Below the pieces are notes generated by a model that was given only the letters and a program-made list of their open reading frames with translations, ran no database searches and had not been told where the DNA came from. A stretch of DNA of 64,000 nucleotides from a virus: positions 1 to 64,000 of IMG/VR virus record IMGVR_UViG_3300042291_000228. One strand, written 5' to 3'. Numbering within the stretch: the first letter of the stretch is position 1; every line of letters starts with the position of its first letter. The position numbers were made by a program, and so were the translations under genes. This document shows, in pieces, positions 35,601 through 43,005 of this stretch.

Positions 35601-38389
35601 GAATTCAAAACTACTATGCACCTACCGAAGGAATGCGTGGCAACGAACTAGCACAATTAATGACCGGCATTGACTTTGGCGGTGTACAAATTCAAGGAAC
35701 GACCTTTGATGTCACTGGTGGTTGGGATGCTCTTCCGTGGTTCACTGACAGTTGGGATAGTGTGGAATCAAACAGTGATTTTTATTATGTGGCAGACGGA
35801 AGTACTATTGCAGTAACACTGCCATTTATTCCTGCGGCAGGCGAACAAATTTCTGTATATTGGAAACCTTCGGGAACTAGAATTCCTGGCGATATACAAA
35901 CACTGGGAACTCAACCTGACGGATATACTGTGATTGTAGCTGCAAACAATCCAGCAGTAATAATAGAATCAGAAATTGCTGCTCCTAAAACAATCAGAGT
36001 AGATGATCCTAACTGGATTCAAAATTGGGACAGCTCAAACGCTACTAATCCTAACGCACAAATGCCTACATTTGTAGGAGACGGTTCTACTAGAGTAGTT
36101 GAAATAGGTCAATATATCAGTGTAGAACCAGGCGATACCTTGATCTTCCGCAAGTTAGACAGTGACGGATCAGTGACTATTACCGACGTAAATCTTTTAG
36201 ATACTAGACTAAGTGGTGGATCTTTATCAAATATCAGCGGTGCGTATCAAACAGCCAACGGGCTTACCGCCGAAGAAATTGTTATAGACGGTGATAAATT
36301 TATTAGTCCAGATCAAGTACCGGCACCTGAAGAAAACATTCCTGGCCAAGTGCTAGAAAGTGTCAGTATCAAAGTGTTCCACACCTATCCTCAAGGATCC
36401 GCCTTGATACAAAACACTATTGTATATTCAGACGGTGTAAAATTTAGATATGCTATAGGTATTGATATATTAGAAAATAATTCAGTGATTGTTTATATTA
36501 ATAAAATCAAACAAGAACCTTCTCAGGATTATATTATAGACTATGAAACTAATGAAGTGGTGTTTAATTCTGCTCCAACCAGTGCTACTATAATTGAAAT
36601 ACTGGCATTTGGCCTGGGTGGTATAAATTTATTAGACTATCAAGAATTTGTTGCAGACGGTGTAACCACATTGTTTTTAACCAAAGCAATTTTTAGTCAA
36701 ACCTCATCAATATTAGTTACGGTCAACGGTGATGCTATTGATACTGGATTCCTAGACAGTGTTGATTTTACAGATACTCCGGATAAAACTTTAGTACAGT
36801 TTGGTATTGCTCCAACTATTAACAGTGTGGTCAAGGTAGTATGCCTAGGCCCTGGCCTAGACACAGACTCCACAGGACAGAGTATAATTAGAGTTAATAA
36901 TCAAACCATAGTCTACGACGGATCAACTACTAGATTTGTAGTAGATAAATTTGTTAATTTGTCCAGAGCATCAGCTATATCTAATCTACTAGTAAACATT
37001 AATGGACAACAAGTTAACGGACCCGATACTGTTTTAACAGTCTACGACGGAACTAATAATCAAATTACTATTGGAGTAGATCCAATAAGATTTCCAGGTT
37101 CGATAACTTATCCTGATATTGAAGTTTTTGTAAACAACAATCCAACAATTCAGGTGGTAGACTATACACTTAATTCTGGATCTAATATTATCACTGTGCG
37201 TTCGGACATTCTGGATATAGGTGATGTTATTAGAATTGTTGTTACAGCATTTGCAGATTATCAAATTGACAGTGACGAAATAATTTTTACTGACGCAATA
37301 ATGGCAACATTAGAAAATAATGATGACAGCACCACTAAAGATATGATTGAAATTGTTTGGTTTAGCGAATATCCTAGCATGGATATTGTAGCTGATCAAT
37401 TTTTAGGAGGAAAGGTTCAATATCAACTTTCTAGAACGCCTATAAATTCTAGTTATGTATGGGTCTATGTAAATGGAGTGAGACAAACGCAGGATCGTGA
37501 TTTTAGTGTATCCTTGCCAAGAGGTGTAGTATATCTAAATGTTGAAACAACTATTGACGATGATGTAAAAATTGTTGAATTTGGCAATGACGTATATAGA
37601 TTTCCTAGCGCATATGAAATTTATAAAGATATGTTGAATATATACCATTTCAAACGCTATAGTAGAAATGATGTTAAACTAGCCTTAGCATTGAATTATT
37701 ACGATCAAAGTATCACAGTGATCAACGGTGATCAATTATATGATCCCACTGACCGATCAGTGTCGGGTATTGTATACATTAATAATGAAAGAATAGAATA
37801 TTTGCAAAAGTCTGGAAATGTACTTACACAACTTCGTAGAGGTAGCTTAGGAACTGCCATTGCAATGATTCACGCTGTAGGAAGTTATGTGACAGATAGC
37901 GGCCCGTTAGAAACTATTCCTTACAACGAAACACAACACCGATTGGATTTTGTTAGCGACGGTAGTACGCTATTAGTTGGTCCTTTAGATTTTGTTCCTA
38001 CACAGGGAACTAGAAATTCATGGTTCCGTGGAATTGATACTGTAACAGGTGACCCTAACATTCCTGTAACACACGGACCGTGCGATCAAGTAGAAATATT
38101 TGTGGCTGGCACTAGATTACGTAAAAATCCTGTTGATGTATTTGATGAAGATTTAGGACCTAACGGTAGTAAAGAAATAGAAGCAGAATTCAGTGTGGAC
38201 GGAACAAGTCCTTATATAAGGTTAACAAAATCAATACCAGCAGGCACACGTATCACCGTAATAAGAAAAACAGGAAGAACTTGGTATGATCGAGGTGTTA
38301 CAACCGCATCAGCAGGAAGACCTCTACAGAAAAATTCCACTGCAATCAGCAATTTTATTTTACAAAAGACAACGTTCATACCAGAATAA
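23633..38389 (+). CDS. Giant mosaic baseplate/tail adhesin (gp7 position), 4918 aa
   Basis: This is a single open frame of 14.7 kb. The N terminus (LPIRRTVELLPEVFQTETNA, DPLVQPGTLSKTVGYVGRRY) is typical of the large baseplate protein after gp6 in T4-like marine phages, where T4 has gp7 (1032 aa). Six FG-GAP-like blades lie at about residues 2180-2945 (for example FGDAIAISPDNVWLAVGAP and DKFGQSQAMSRDGGILVVGA) and suggest an integrin-type beta-propeller. At least five short W/Y motifs of chitin-binding type occur at about residues 225, 1725, 2225, 2485 and 2665 (for example YRAGDIVLQNGKLWEAT). Three GxGY-type beta repeats lie at about 2975, 3440 and 3800. It is probably a wedge component extended into a host-surface-binding arm. 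Confidence 0.8.
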   Translation: MAKDIFPQSQLPIRRTVELLPEVFQTETNAKFMSAVVDPLVQPGTLSKTVGYVGRRYGKTYNGSDVYLDTDATLRSRYQLEPGVTIKEKDKVENFYDYIDFKNQLKFFGNNLERDDLITDQDHYSWNPPIDWDKFVNFREYYWVPDGPPPITVFGQRQSITSTYRVRLGVGSSWVFFPDGLSLNPSLTLYRGQTYKFQVNAPGEGFVIKTAYDTGSLIYKPYLPYQQGQFAVFNNKLWKAKTFIPVTDGSTIDEDSQDWEYIEAASQATALDYNTGITGQGATNGTLTFTVPLDAPDVLFYQSATDINRFGRFLVADIESNTKIDITNEVIGKTTYVSSNGITFTNGMKVRFSGLVTPTKYSADTWVIEGVGESIRLIRFQDLSPPTLSTTSLEVLFDDGGFDTEPFDDAATYPEFKDYITINRASQDSNPWSRYNRWFHRSVLEQAHSFNDSEFDSIETARAKRPIIEFSSNLQLFNHGSLAKTPVDFIDTFTTDVFSTIEGSIGYNVDGEELFNGARLLVTADTDTLANNRIYTVNFIIHNNRRQINLVETTDATSTIGDGVFVRRGLLNKGIMYHFNGTSWVASQKKTAVNQSPLFDVFDDNGVSYGDMDTYPVSSFLGTKLVSYKVGNSIVDTELGFSLSYLNINNVGDIEFNFDWDVDTFNYNFDKKVFNKTIRQGYYKFTHTGSYANGWLKSDRTYLQPVIYSTTVTEVSTQIVSNGIKWTDVQDDEISKILIYVNGIKYSGSYTRNQNIFTFPTSFKINDIVTIKVFADADPHLGYYEIPVGLEKNPLNSEVKTFTLGQAVDHVSTALDLFDQFNGSYPGSSNLRDLTGYQNLSRRFLKHSGITPTAIMLLCDKHVNVIKSIQYAKKSYTEFKNNFIKFAETAIYNLDPVGFVDEILATMSKVKTQKDAFADSDMVGSGAYNLKEYVVEDTEIITFALNAKFNLTQLSRTAVYIYINNVQLIHGIDYTFNDTFGFVSISKALTQGDIIQIKEYVSSSFCFIPPTPSKLGLYKTYIPSLFLDDTYVTPINVIRGHDGSITVAYGDFRDDVLLELEKRIYNNIKQEYTEDLFSQDNILGGYYGSSTYTKQDLDSVISSEFLRWFSETNVDYLTNTFFDSEDSFTYTYSNMGDPTGQLNLPGWWRGVYTWLYDTDRPHRCPWEMLGFSQQPSWWEDQYGSAPYTKNNLLLWEDLAAGIIRQGSRAGIYDRYKRATLLNHIPVDGDGNLLSPFESGAATNFVLYNNKGTFKFGDIAPVEYAWRSSSDYPFVIMLALCLMRPYEFIIETLDKSRIKVNKIGQTVNKNTNLFFKNSDIIVPTSGGNQTSGLVNYVVDYLRSRGLTESVLQKKIDNLDVNLSTRLSGFVDQSQQKYILDSKNPSASTSNIFLPQENYDINFNISAPISSPSYSAVVIEKLAGGFKLFGYDISEPYFKYFEAVKSTNDPLLSVGGVSENFIDWESNKIFGNGTIIRVADIFYRCIKSHTSGIDFDVQFWQRIAKLPLVGAVEVFRRRTVNTATVQEIPYGTIFSTLQEIADFIIGYDAYLQSQGFEFTGYDGNLESAKDWITSIKELLFWSKHQWADSSLITLSPAAAKIELNIDIGVADNLLDSFYDYNILKVDGTILPVEFINVNREFKKLTVDVVNDSDGIYFFRCYFVLKEHVTIFDDRTVFNDVLYDKPTGYRQERIKSRGFRTVDWDGDYTSPGFLFDNVNIQIWQPFTDYKLGDIVNYKSYNWTSLVNQQGSIQFNDSNWTKLDTTPAKGLISNFDVRVSQFEDYYNVDADGAGASQRELARHLIGYQTREYLQNLAEDNVTQFKLYQGFIREKGTANAVVKVFDKLSRITADSIVLDEEWAFNVGRLGGLDQLNEIEFEIVKDNLLVNPQAIVITNGPISKNLSDKYLRVNQTNFTRSLIPYSVDINPLTNYQGITRNAGYVKTDQIELFVRSRDDILSLDISSLVENSHIWVTFDNASWTVLRLNLSTALTIEDIVKDSATNVVTVTVNQKHGLVLDEIVGIKDIENFTGFYKVVAVTDYTFAVQAAAGPTPAAPDISSIQYNIYLLTQSRFDSYQDIGDQTAALLKQGSKLWIDNADETVGNWEVVEKQRLYAEKTITNFGATDPRNTGRAVVYAANLKQVITGIPSANSVMVYSETATGLSVKEILQPETEFTNTTANSFGDAIAISPDNVWLAVGAPLASGVPSRFKGIYEDSYIDPLIPAASYRAGDIVLQNGKLWEATNDQQPGDGSTNTLNTLSVNFRNEDWKLVDIVYANASGAVGPIHQGMVVLYKRKNNAWELQHTILSPRIEANEKFGSSISIGVSGANYYMSVSAPGSLNDLGRVYLYKYTGTTAGSTTQILTFNGTSAVNYAVNTITFSRNHNLITGQLVRYLNGTYAGDDKSLATSPPPPEDYTILYAIRITDTVIQLATSVVTATAGTEIDLKDFGIDDSSSHTLISTATVGWKQLGDPEYRGLYTNSASSIYSQGSKVWYEGRIYQALEDTYGDGTSLDLSTSNSWQVLDESVTEVSLPSNIALIDSGNILPILQDSSTAILGSVYPLVTAGNFIVGEIYTIEDYGTTNFQLIGNNPASGDGLTFKATGVGSGTGKARWKSYQFAELIKAGDKFGQSQAMSRDGGILVVGAPESDGIYIANYKGLWVNYQTYYEDDVVKYQNVYYRLTDVVEENTADSALQDSTLIVSSKGQSPATYNQSFNVYLTDEQNNPFRLWFEIDTVSTDSSGKIFIYKRNSSDVYELAQTITAGSLTEISDVLNIDNLNTGDKFGAAVDIDYNGTTIIASSPLADVKSTDQGAVFVFKSDQLDSVSYRLKQRLISHENYTNEYFGSAISISPATEKIVVGATNASFNLFTIYDQGSTSFDNTNTTFSSDEGNTGQVYVFERKDQTYHLTEKLYVTDLQDWESFGSSVDCVGSVIAVGSPTYRDTVYRIGVGFLTIILPGASGNNALTVDVVIQDGVIVSAIAKDSGAGYTVSDFNDDTDAIEINGSADKARIKVQEMSGSTITKLFVSYGGSGYTGSAEVIETGQVRLFTKDITKNSWNIIASKQDLTDIELFKNISIYDNENNVKISDIEIVDHYKLKILGAAEQELKFKTLYDPATYTNGTDQQEVDESQAWFEKHVGELWWDLSTAKWLLYEQGDISYRIGNWNQLAYGASIDVYEWVESKYLPSRWATLADTTEGLAQGISGQPLYPDNTVYSVKILTNPSTGETTDTKYYYWIKNKNIVPKNVPGRRITASDVKSYIENPIGTGQPILTPIAADTLLAFNFESLISSNTALVNIQYRKNLKALNSIHNEYQLLTEGVADSLPTETLEAKWIDSLVGYDLAGNIVPDASIPIKQRYGISFRPRQTMFKDRFSILKTVITNINSVLKTRAFSDTLNFINLGSVEQEPSNVLNQYDIRVDTLTDLAEVGTTRVKKAVLRANIVDGEIDTIDIIDSGFGYRNAPFVNIEGNGQGATAQVTIDSQGRLNSATVLSKGRRYTSAVAEIRYFSVLVAQDSSIDNYWSIYSWDDIRKTFFRSKSQAFNTSKYWEYIDWWQDGYGETSRIVKEIADLYQEPSIFVNVGDLIRIQEFANGGWAVLEKTEPTQGNILDNYILVGRKNGTINLIIDDLVSVQNIGYDNTVSFDADVYDINPTQELRNILKAAKEDIFTEDLRVEWNKLFFTSIRYAFVEQPYIDWAFKTSFLNATHNVGDLEQKINYKNDNLENFQEYIEEIKPYRTTIREYISKYTDRDTSYSGTTDFDLPPVYSTQDGKILPIRSTSDKFTSYPWKWWTDNNGYVVTGISVSNGGADYTEVPSVIIEGNGTGATAQAFVANGSVVAVKILNKGQGYTQAPTISLVGGNGTSQSIAKAVAIIGETAARTFDLTVKFDRLAKQGIYQKFTKSEIFTATGFSAVFQLQYAPNRDKSKISITKNNQIVLNSEYTITLYTSTTDTYSLIKGKLIFNTTPALGDVIEINYEKNVELFDSINRIQNYYAPTEGMRGNELAQLMTGIDFGGVQIQGTTFDVTGGWDALPWFTDSWDSVESNSDFYYVADGSTIAVTLPFIPAAGEQISVYWKPSGTRIPGDIQTLGTQPDGYTVIVAANNPAVIIESEIAAPKTIRVDDPNWIQNWDSSNATNPNAQMPTFVGDGSTRVVEIGQYISVEPGDTLIFRKLDSDGSVTITDVNLLDTRLSGGSLSNISGAYQTANGLTAEEIVIDGDKFISPDQVPAPEENIPGQVLESVSIKVFHTYPQGSALIQNTIVYSDGVKFRYAIGIDILENNSVIVYINKIKQEPSQDYIIDYETNEVVFNSAPTSATIIEILAFGLGGINLLDYQEFVADGVTTLFLTKAIFSQTSSILVTVNGDAIDTGFLDSVDFTDTPDKTLVQFGIAPTINSVVKVVCLGPGLDTDSTGQSIIRVNNQTIVYDGSTTRFVVDKFVNLSRASAISNLLVNINGQQVNGPDTVLTVYDGTNNQITIGVDPIRFPGSITYPDIEVFVNNNPTIQVVDYTLNSGSNIITVRSDILDIGDVIRIVVTAFADYQIDSDEIIFTDAIMATLENNDDSTTKDMIEIVWFSEYPSMDIVADQFLGGKVQYQLSRTPINSSYVWVYVNGVRQTQDRDFSVSLPRGVVYLNVETTIDDDVKIVEFGNDVYRFPSAYEIYKDMLNIYHFKRYSRNDVKLALALNYYDQSITVINGDQLYDPTDRSVSGIVYINNERIEYLQKSGNVLTQLRRGSLGTAIAMIHAVGSYVTDSGPLETIPYNETQHRLDFVSDGSTLLVGPLDFVPTQGTRNSWFRGIDTVTGDPNIPVTHGPCDQVEIFVAGTRLRKNPVDVFDEDLGPNGSKEIEAEFSVDGTSPYIRLTKSIPAGTRITVIRKTGRTWYDRGVTTASAGRPLQKNSTAISNFILQKTTFIPE

Positions 38390-38396
38390 ATACACT

Positions 38397-39059
38397 ATGA
38401 ATAATAATTTCAACGAGCTCAATATGCCCAACGAACAAAAACAACCAGAAAAAACTCCCAACGAAAGTGGTGGATTCCACGTCGAAGGCCACATAAAAAT
38501 ATTTGATCCCAAAACTGGAGAAGTATTCCAAGATAAACGCAATGCCATTCATTATGAAAATATGAGTGTTGCAATGGTTAGTAGCCTAAGCAACCAAGGG
38601 CAGGGCTGGATTTATCAAATGGTTTTTGGCAACGGTGGAACCACAGTAGATCCAACTGGGCTGATTAGTTATCTAACCCCAAACACTGTGGGAGTTAATA
38701 CTAGTCTGTATAATCAAACCTATGCTAAGATAGTGGATAAAAATGCTACAGAAAATACAGATCCTATTAGAAATAAAATGGAAATTAGGCATATAAGTGG
38801 TTCTACTTACAGTGACATTATTATTAGTTGTTTGTTAGATTACGGTGAACCAGACGGACAGGATGCATTTGACAACAGTCAAGATATGAGTGGCAATTTT
38901 GTTTTTGATGAACTAGGTCTACGGTCTTACAGCGACACGGGTACAGGCAAATTATTAACTCACGTGATCTTTCACCCTGTTCAAAAATCTCTAAACAGGC
39001 TATTACAAATTGATTATACGATTCGTGTACAGAGTTTAACTGGATTCACAGAGGTTTAA
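38397..39059 (+). CDS. Conserved T4-like virion structural protein
   Basis: The product is 220 residues from ATG 38397, 7 nt after the giant gene. The N terminus is polar and disordered (NNNFNELNMPNEQKQPEKTP). The folded part begins FHVEGHIKIFDPKTGEVFQD and includes NAIHYENMSVAMVSSLSNQG, then IYQMVFGNGGTTVDPTGL. The C terminus is beta-rich. I have the impression of similar proteins after the large wedge protein in T4-like phages of alphaproteobacteria and cyanobacteria, but cannot equate it with T4 gp8 or gp9. It probably connects the baseplate to the fibres encoded just downstream. The frame extends 111 nt upstream into the giant gene, but the local ATG fits the spacing. Confidence 0.7.
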   Translation: MNNNFNELNMPNEQKQPEKTPNESGGFHVEGHIKIFDPKTGEVFQDKRNAIHYENMSVAMVSSLSNQGQGWIYQMVFGNGGTTVDPTGLISYLTPNTVGVNTSLYNQTYAKIVDKNATENTDPIRNKMEIRHISGSTYSDIIISCLLDYGEPDGQDAFDNSQDMSGNFVFDELGLRSYSDTGTGKLLTHVIFHPVQKSLNRLLQIDYTIRVQSLTGFTEV

Positions 39060-39062
39060 TAA

Positions 39063-41144
39063 ATGCCATATATTGTAAATTTTACCGATAATGAAAATAA
39101 GACCCCAATCACGGTCTATGATAACACCTCAAACACAGATACCAGTTTGACATTTCCAGGCAGAAATGTTACTGGCTATGGTCAAACTATTGGTCAAAAT
39201 TTCCTAGCTCTGTTAGAAAATTTTGCAGGCCCGTCTGAACCAGTTAATCCTATTGAAGGTCAGTTATGGTTTGATACCAACACAAGAACACTACAAATCT
39301 TTGATGGTGTTGCTTGGAAAGCAGCCAGTGACATTCAAAAAAGTGTTGTAGCTCCCTCTGTTGAACAAAGCAAAGTTGGCGAACTTTGGGTAGATACTGT
39401 AAATCAGCAACTATATGTTTTTTCAGGCACAGACTGGATTTTAGTCGGACCTAATTTTTCAACAGGACTGTTAAGTGGTCCCTTAGTCGAACAGATCATA
39501 GATACTAATAACGACACTAAAGTAGTTTTAACTTTTTATGTAGAAGATAAACCAGTTGTAATTATCAGCAAAGATAGTTTTACTCCAAAAAATTCTATTA
39601 CAGGATTCCTTGCAATTAGATCAGGAGTGAACATATCGGCCACAACTGATCTTGGATTAGGAGGATTTGCTCCCAAGCTGTACGGAACAGCTACATCAGC
39701 AGATGGATTAAATGTCGGCGGTGTAGTAATCGATAGTGGTAAATTCCTCAGATCGGATATTACCAATACTACTGAATTTGGATTAAACATAAGAAATAAT
39801 TCAGGAATTAATATCGGAGTAGATAGTTCATTTAATCTTTCTAACTCAGCCACTGCTGCTAAAATTTATAATTCTTCAGCAGGCAGCAGTATTGATATTC
39901 AATTGAATTCTGACGGTATACCTAACACAGTATTAAGAGTAATTGATAATAAAGTTGGAGTGAATAATCTCAGTCCACAAGAATCGCTGGACGTAATTGG
40001 TAATACTAAGATTAGTGGAAACCTAGTTGTTGATAGCACAGTGGCTACTAGCAATCTCAGTAACGGCTCAATTAGAACTGCTGGAGGACTAGCAGTAACT
40101 AAAAATGCATTAATCGGAACAACTTTAGAAGTAGTTGGAACCACAACCACACGTAATATTGATCCAGCATTGAATGATACTTTTGAATTTGGTAGTGTTA
40201 CTAAACGTTGGAAAACAATTAGAGCACAGACTATTATTGCAGAAACCGTAGAAGGAGTTCTAGGAGGAGACATCAGCGGTAATGCTGTAACTGCTACTAG
40301 TTTACAAAATACCACAGCATTCTCTATTACAGGAGATATAGCGTCAACAGCTCCAGTAACCTTTAACGGTAGCACGGGTGGCTACACAAAAACATTTAAT
40401 ACAACACTTTCTTCTTCTATTATCAGTAGCAAAGCAGAACCTAGTCCTAACAGATCCAAAACAGATGATTTTGTTTTGGTTTTTAGATCAAGTACCAGCG
40501 GATTGCTTAAACAATCTAGAGATACTTTTATAGCTGATTTAGGATTGCCAATTGGTGCTATTCTGCCTTATGCAGGTTCTAGTGCTCCTTATGGATTTTT
40601 GTTCTGCGACGGCGGCGAAGTAGAAAGAGGAAAATTTTCTGATTTGTATGATATTATTGGCACAACCTACAACGGTGTTGATCCGTTAGTCGGAGTCAAT
40701 ACTTTTAGAATTCCCGATCTAAGAGGTAGATTTGCCCTAGGAAGAGATAATATGGACAACGGTATCACAGTGCCTAACAGTACTGGTGGATATGTAGAAG
40801 GCGGTGGCGGAATAGCAGGAAGAGTATCTGGAACTGAACCTCAAAACGTCGGACAATCCAGCGGCACATCGACTCAAACACTGTTGGTTAGGAATCTTCC
40901 AGATCATGAACACGATATGGTGGGTAGTACCGGTGGCCAATATGCTGCTGTAAAATTAGACTCTGCCTTGCCAACTGATTTCGGAGCATTTTTAGATGCA
41001 GGCCCGACGGCATCAGGTAAATTTAATTATCTTCCAAATTCGGGGGGTATCAAAACCACTAGTCCGTTAAGTGACGCATTTTCATTAATGAATCCGTTTC
41101 TAACTATAAACTACATTATTAGGTCAGGACCACCTGCATTCTAA
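39063..41144 (+). CDS. Tail fibre paralogue 1, with C-terminal tail-collar domain
   Basis: A 693-residue fibre. The first 130 residues are the module shared by four consecutive genes. It has GYGQTIGQNFLALLENFA and two W-motif repeats, GQLWFDTNTRTLQIFDGVAW and GELWVDTVNQQLYVFSGTDW. The shaft is Ser/Thr/Asn-rich with many short beta repeats. Residues about 495-565 form a phage tail-collar domain (GAILPYAGSSAPYGFLFCDG, then FRIPDLRGRFALGRDNM), the domain of T4 gp12 short fibres. The C terminus includes NLPDHEHDM, whose His-x-His could bind metal as in gp12. It is probably a receptor-binding short tail fibre attached through the shared N-terminal module. AGAGG precedes the ATG. Confidence 0.85.
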   Translation: MPYIVNFTDNENKTPITVYDNTSNTDTSLTFPGRNVTGYGQTIGQNFLALLENFAGPSEPVNPIEGQLWFDTNTRTLQIFDGVAWKAASDIQKSVVAPSVEQSKVGELWVDTVNQQLYVFSGTDWILVGPNFSTGLLSGPLVEQIIDTNNDTKVVLTFYVEDKPVVIISKDSFTPKNSITGFLAIRSGVNISATTDLGLGGFAPKLYGTATSADGLNVGGVVIDSGKFLRSDITNTTEFGLNIRNNSGINIGVDSSFNLSNSATAAKIYNSSAGSSIDIQLNSDGIPNTVLRVIDNKVGVNNLSPQESLDVIGNTKISGNLVVDSTVATSNLSNGSIRTAGGLAVTKNALIGTTLEVVGTTTTRNIDPALNDTFEFGSVTKRWKTIRAQTIIAETVEGVLGGDISGNAVTATSLQNTTAFSITGDIASTAPVTFNGSTGGYTKTFNTTLSSSIISSKAEPSPNRSKTDDFVLVFRSSTSGLLKQSRDTFIADLGLPIGAILPYAGSSAPYGFLFCDGGEVERGKFSDLYDIIGTTYNGVDPLVGVNTFRIPDLRGRFALGRDNMDNGITVPNSTGGYVEGGGGIAGRVSGTEPQNVGQSSGTSTQTLLVRNLPDHEHDMVGSTGGQYAAVKLDSALPTDFGAFLDAGPTASGKFNYLPNSGGIKTTSPLSDAFSLMNPFLTINYIIRSGPPAF

Positions 41145-41154
41145 AGGATAAAAA

Positions 41155-42981
41155 ATGGCGTATTCGATTAATAAAACAGACGGAACACTATTAGCTACTG
41201 TAGCTGACGGTCAGGTTGATGACTTAACAACTGACATTACCTTGATAGGAAAAAATTACAGCGGCTTTGGTGAATCGTTAAATGAAAATTTTATAAAACT
41301 TTTAGAAAATTTTGCAAGCACCAGTAGACCCGAAAACCCAATTAGAGGTCAGATATGGTTCGATGCCGGCGAAGCAAAACTAAAAGTTTACACAGGTACA
41401 GGATTTGTTCCAGTAAGCTCGGCTAGTATTTCGAATTCTCAGCCTGCTCAACCAGGTGCTGGCGATCTATGGTTTAACAACATCAGTAAACAACTATATT
41501 TCTATGATGGTACTGGATTTATTTTACTTGGCCCTGCCTACTCTCAAGCACAGGGACTTAGTGGATTTAAAGTTGAAACTATTTTAGATTCTCTAAATGC
41601 ATCCCGTGTTGTAACTTACTTATACAACAATGGAATTTTGCTAGGAATATTTGCCAAAGACACATTTACACCTAAATTAAACATCGAAGGTTTTAGCGGA
41701 AGTATTGTTCCTGGATTTAATGCCGGAATACTAGTAGGCATGAAATTTAATGTTACCGCAACCAACGCAGATCAACTCGACACTGTTATTGCATCTCTTT
41801 ATGCCCGTCGCGACCAAGCAAATAATTTTGCAGAACCATTAATTATTACCAACAACAGCGGACTTAATGTGGGAGCTGGTACTGAAGGGGCATTCAATGT
41901 TGCCGCTGGCAATGTAAGATTATACAACACAGCTTCAAATAAGAATCTTAGTTTTGCTGTACAAAAGGGAGTTGTTAGTGAAACAGCAGTTAATATTATC
42001 GCTCCAACTAGAGAAGTAAAAATTTATGACGGATTCACAGACAGTTTAACCACAGTGGGCGGTAGTCTTACAGTGGTAGGCGATCTTGTGGTTCAAGGAA
42101 ACACAACTACTATCAATACCAGTGTGCTGACAATTGAAGACAAAAATATCGTGTTGGCCGCCACAGGTGACAGTTCAGCAGGAACTGATGTAAATGCAGA
42201 CGGCGGGGGAATTATTCTTAGAGGAGATAGTGACCATGAATTTTTGTGGAACGGCCCTCAAACTTCATGGGATAGCACTGAACACATCAATCTAGTTACA
42301 GGTAAAGCATTTAAGATTAATGGTAACGCTGTTATAAATGCAACACAATGTTTTTCTAGTAATTTTCCTAATTTAAACAATGTAGGAACTTTGCTACAGT
42401 TGTCAGTAGACAATATTTTTATAGACAATCAAAGAATATCTACCACAAGTTCTAACGATCTAGAACTAGCACCAGATGGTAGTGGAAATATTGTATTAAT
42501 TGGTTCTCCGTTGCTGACAGGATTGATTACTACTAGTCAAAATTCACCTGTACAAACCACTGAAAATACTGGATCAATTGGCACTGCATTGGGTGCTACT
42601 GAATTATCTGAAGCTACAAACAAGAAATATGTTTTGAATGTGGTAAGAACTCGATCGCTAGTATTCAGTATAGATATATCAGATTTTCCAACAGATGGCG
42701 ACATTGCTATAATTTTAACAAGTTTAGCTCCTGTAAACGAATACGAAAACGGCACATTAGCTAGGATTTTGTGTACAAGACTGTCAAATATAAGTTCTAC
42801 TGCTACTACCAGTCTCGGAGCGCCATCTACTGCTGAATTTGTTACTCCAACAGGTACTGCATTTGCTATAACAAATCAAACAATTGTAAGTCCTATTACT
42901 ATTGGTGCACAACCTATCAGCGTTTTTAGAACTGTTAAAACTTTTATACTACAGGCAGGTGTCTGGACATTTAGCTCTTAA
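41155..42981 (+). CDS. Tail fibre paralogue 2
   Basis: A 608-residue fibre starting with the shared module: GFGESLNENFIKLLENFAST, then GQIWFDAGEAKLKVYTGTGF and GDLWFNNISKQLYFYDGTGF. The middle is a beta-rich shaft including TTTINTSVLTIEDKNIVLAA, a segment widespread in marine phage fibres. The C terminus is unlike those of its three paralogues: SIDISDFPTDGDIAIILTSL, ending VFRTVKTFILQAGVWTFSS. The tip therefore probably has a different binding target, or trimerises with another fibre protein. AAGGA precedes the ATG; the gap to the previous gene is 10 nt. Confidence 0.8.
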   Translation: MAYSINKTDGTLLATVADGQVDDLTTDITLIGKNYSGFGESLNENFIKLLENFASTSRPENPIRGQIWFDAGEAKLKVYTGTGFVPVSSASISNSQPAQPGAGDLWFNNISKQLYFYDGTGFILLGPAYSQAQGLSGFKVETILDSLNASRVVTYLYNNGILLGIFAKDTFTPKLNIEGFSGSIVPGFNAGILVGMKFNVTATNADQLDTVIASLYARRDQANNFAEPLIITNNSGLNVGAGTEGAFNVAAGNVRLYNTASNKNLSFAVQKGVVSETAVNIIAPTREVKIYDGFTDSLTTVGGSLTVVGDLVVQGNTTTINTSVLTIEDKNIVLAATGDSSAGTDVNADGGGIILRGDSDHEFLWNGPQTSWDSTEHINLVTGKAFKINGNAVINATQCFSSNFPNLNNVGTLLQLSVDNIFIDNQRISTTSSNDLELAPDGSGNIVLIGSPLLTGLITTSQNSPVQTTENTGSIGTALGATELSEATNKKYVLNVVRTRSLVFSIDISDFPTDGDIAIILTSLAPVNEYENGTLARILCTRLSNISSTATTSLGAPSTAEFVTPTGTAFAITNQTIVSPITIGAQPISVFRTVKTFILQAGVWTFSS

Positions 42982-43005
42982 GTTAAATACATAAGGAGCG
43001 AATCA

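Noticed and set aside
38385-38392. AATAAATA late-promoter match before the gene at 38397
   Set aside because: It overlaps the stop codon of the giant gene and ends 4 nt before the ATG; operon read-through is sufficient.
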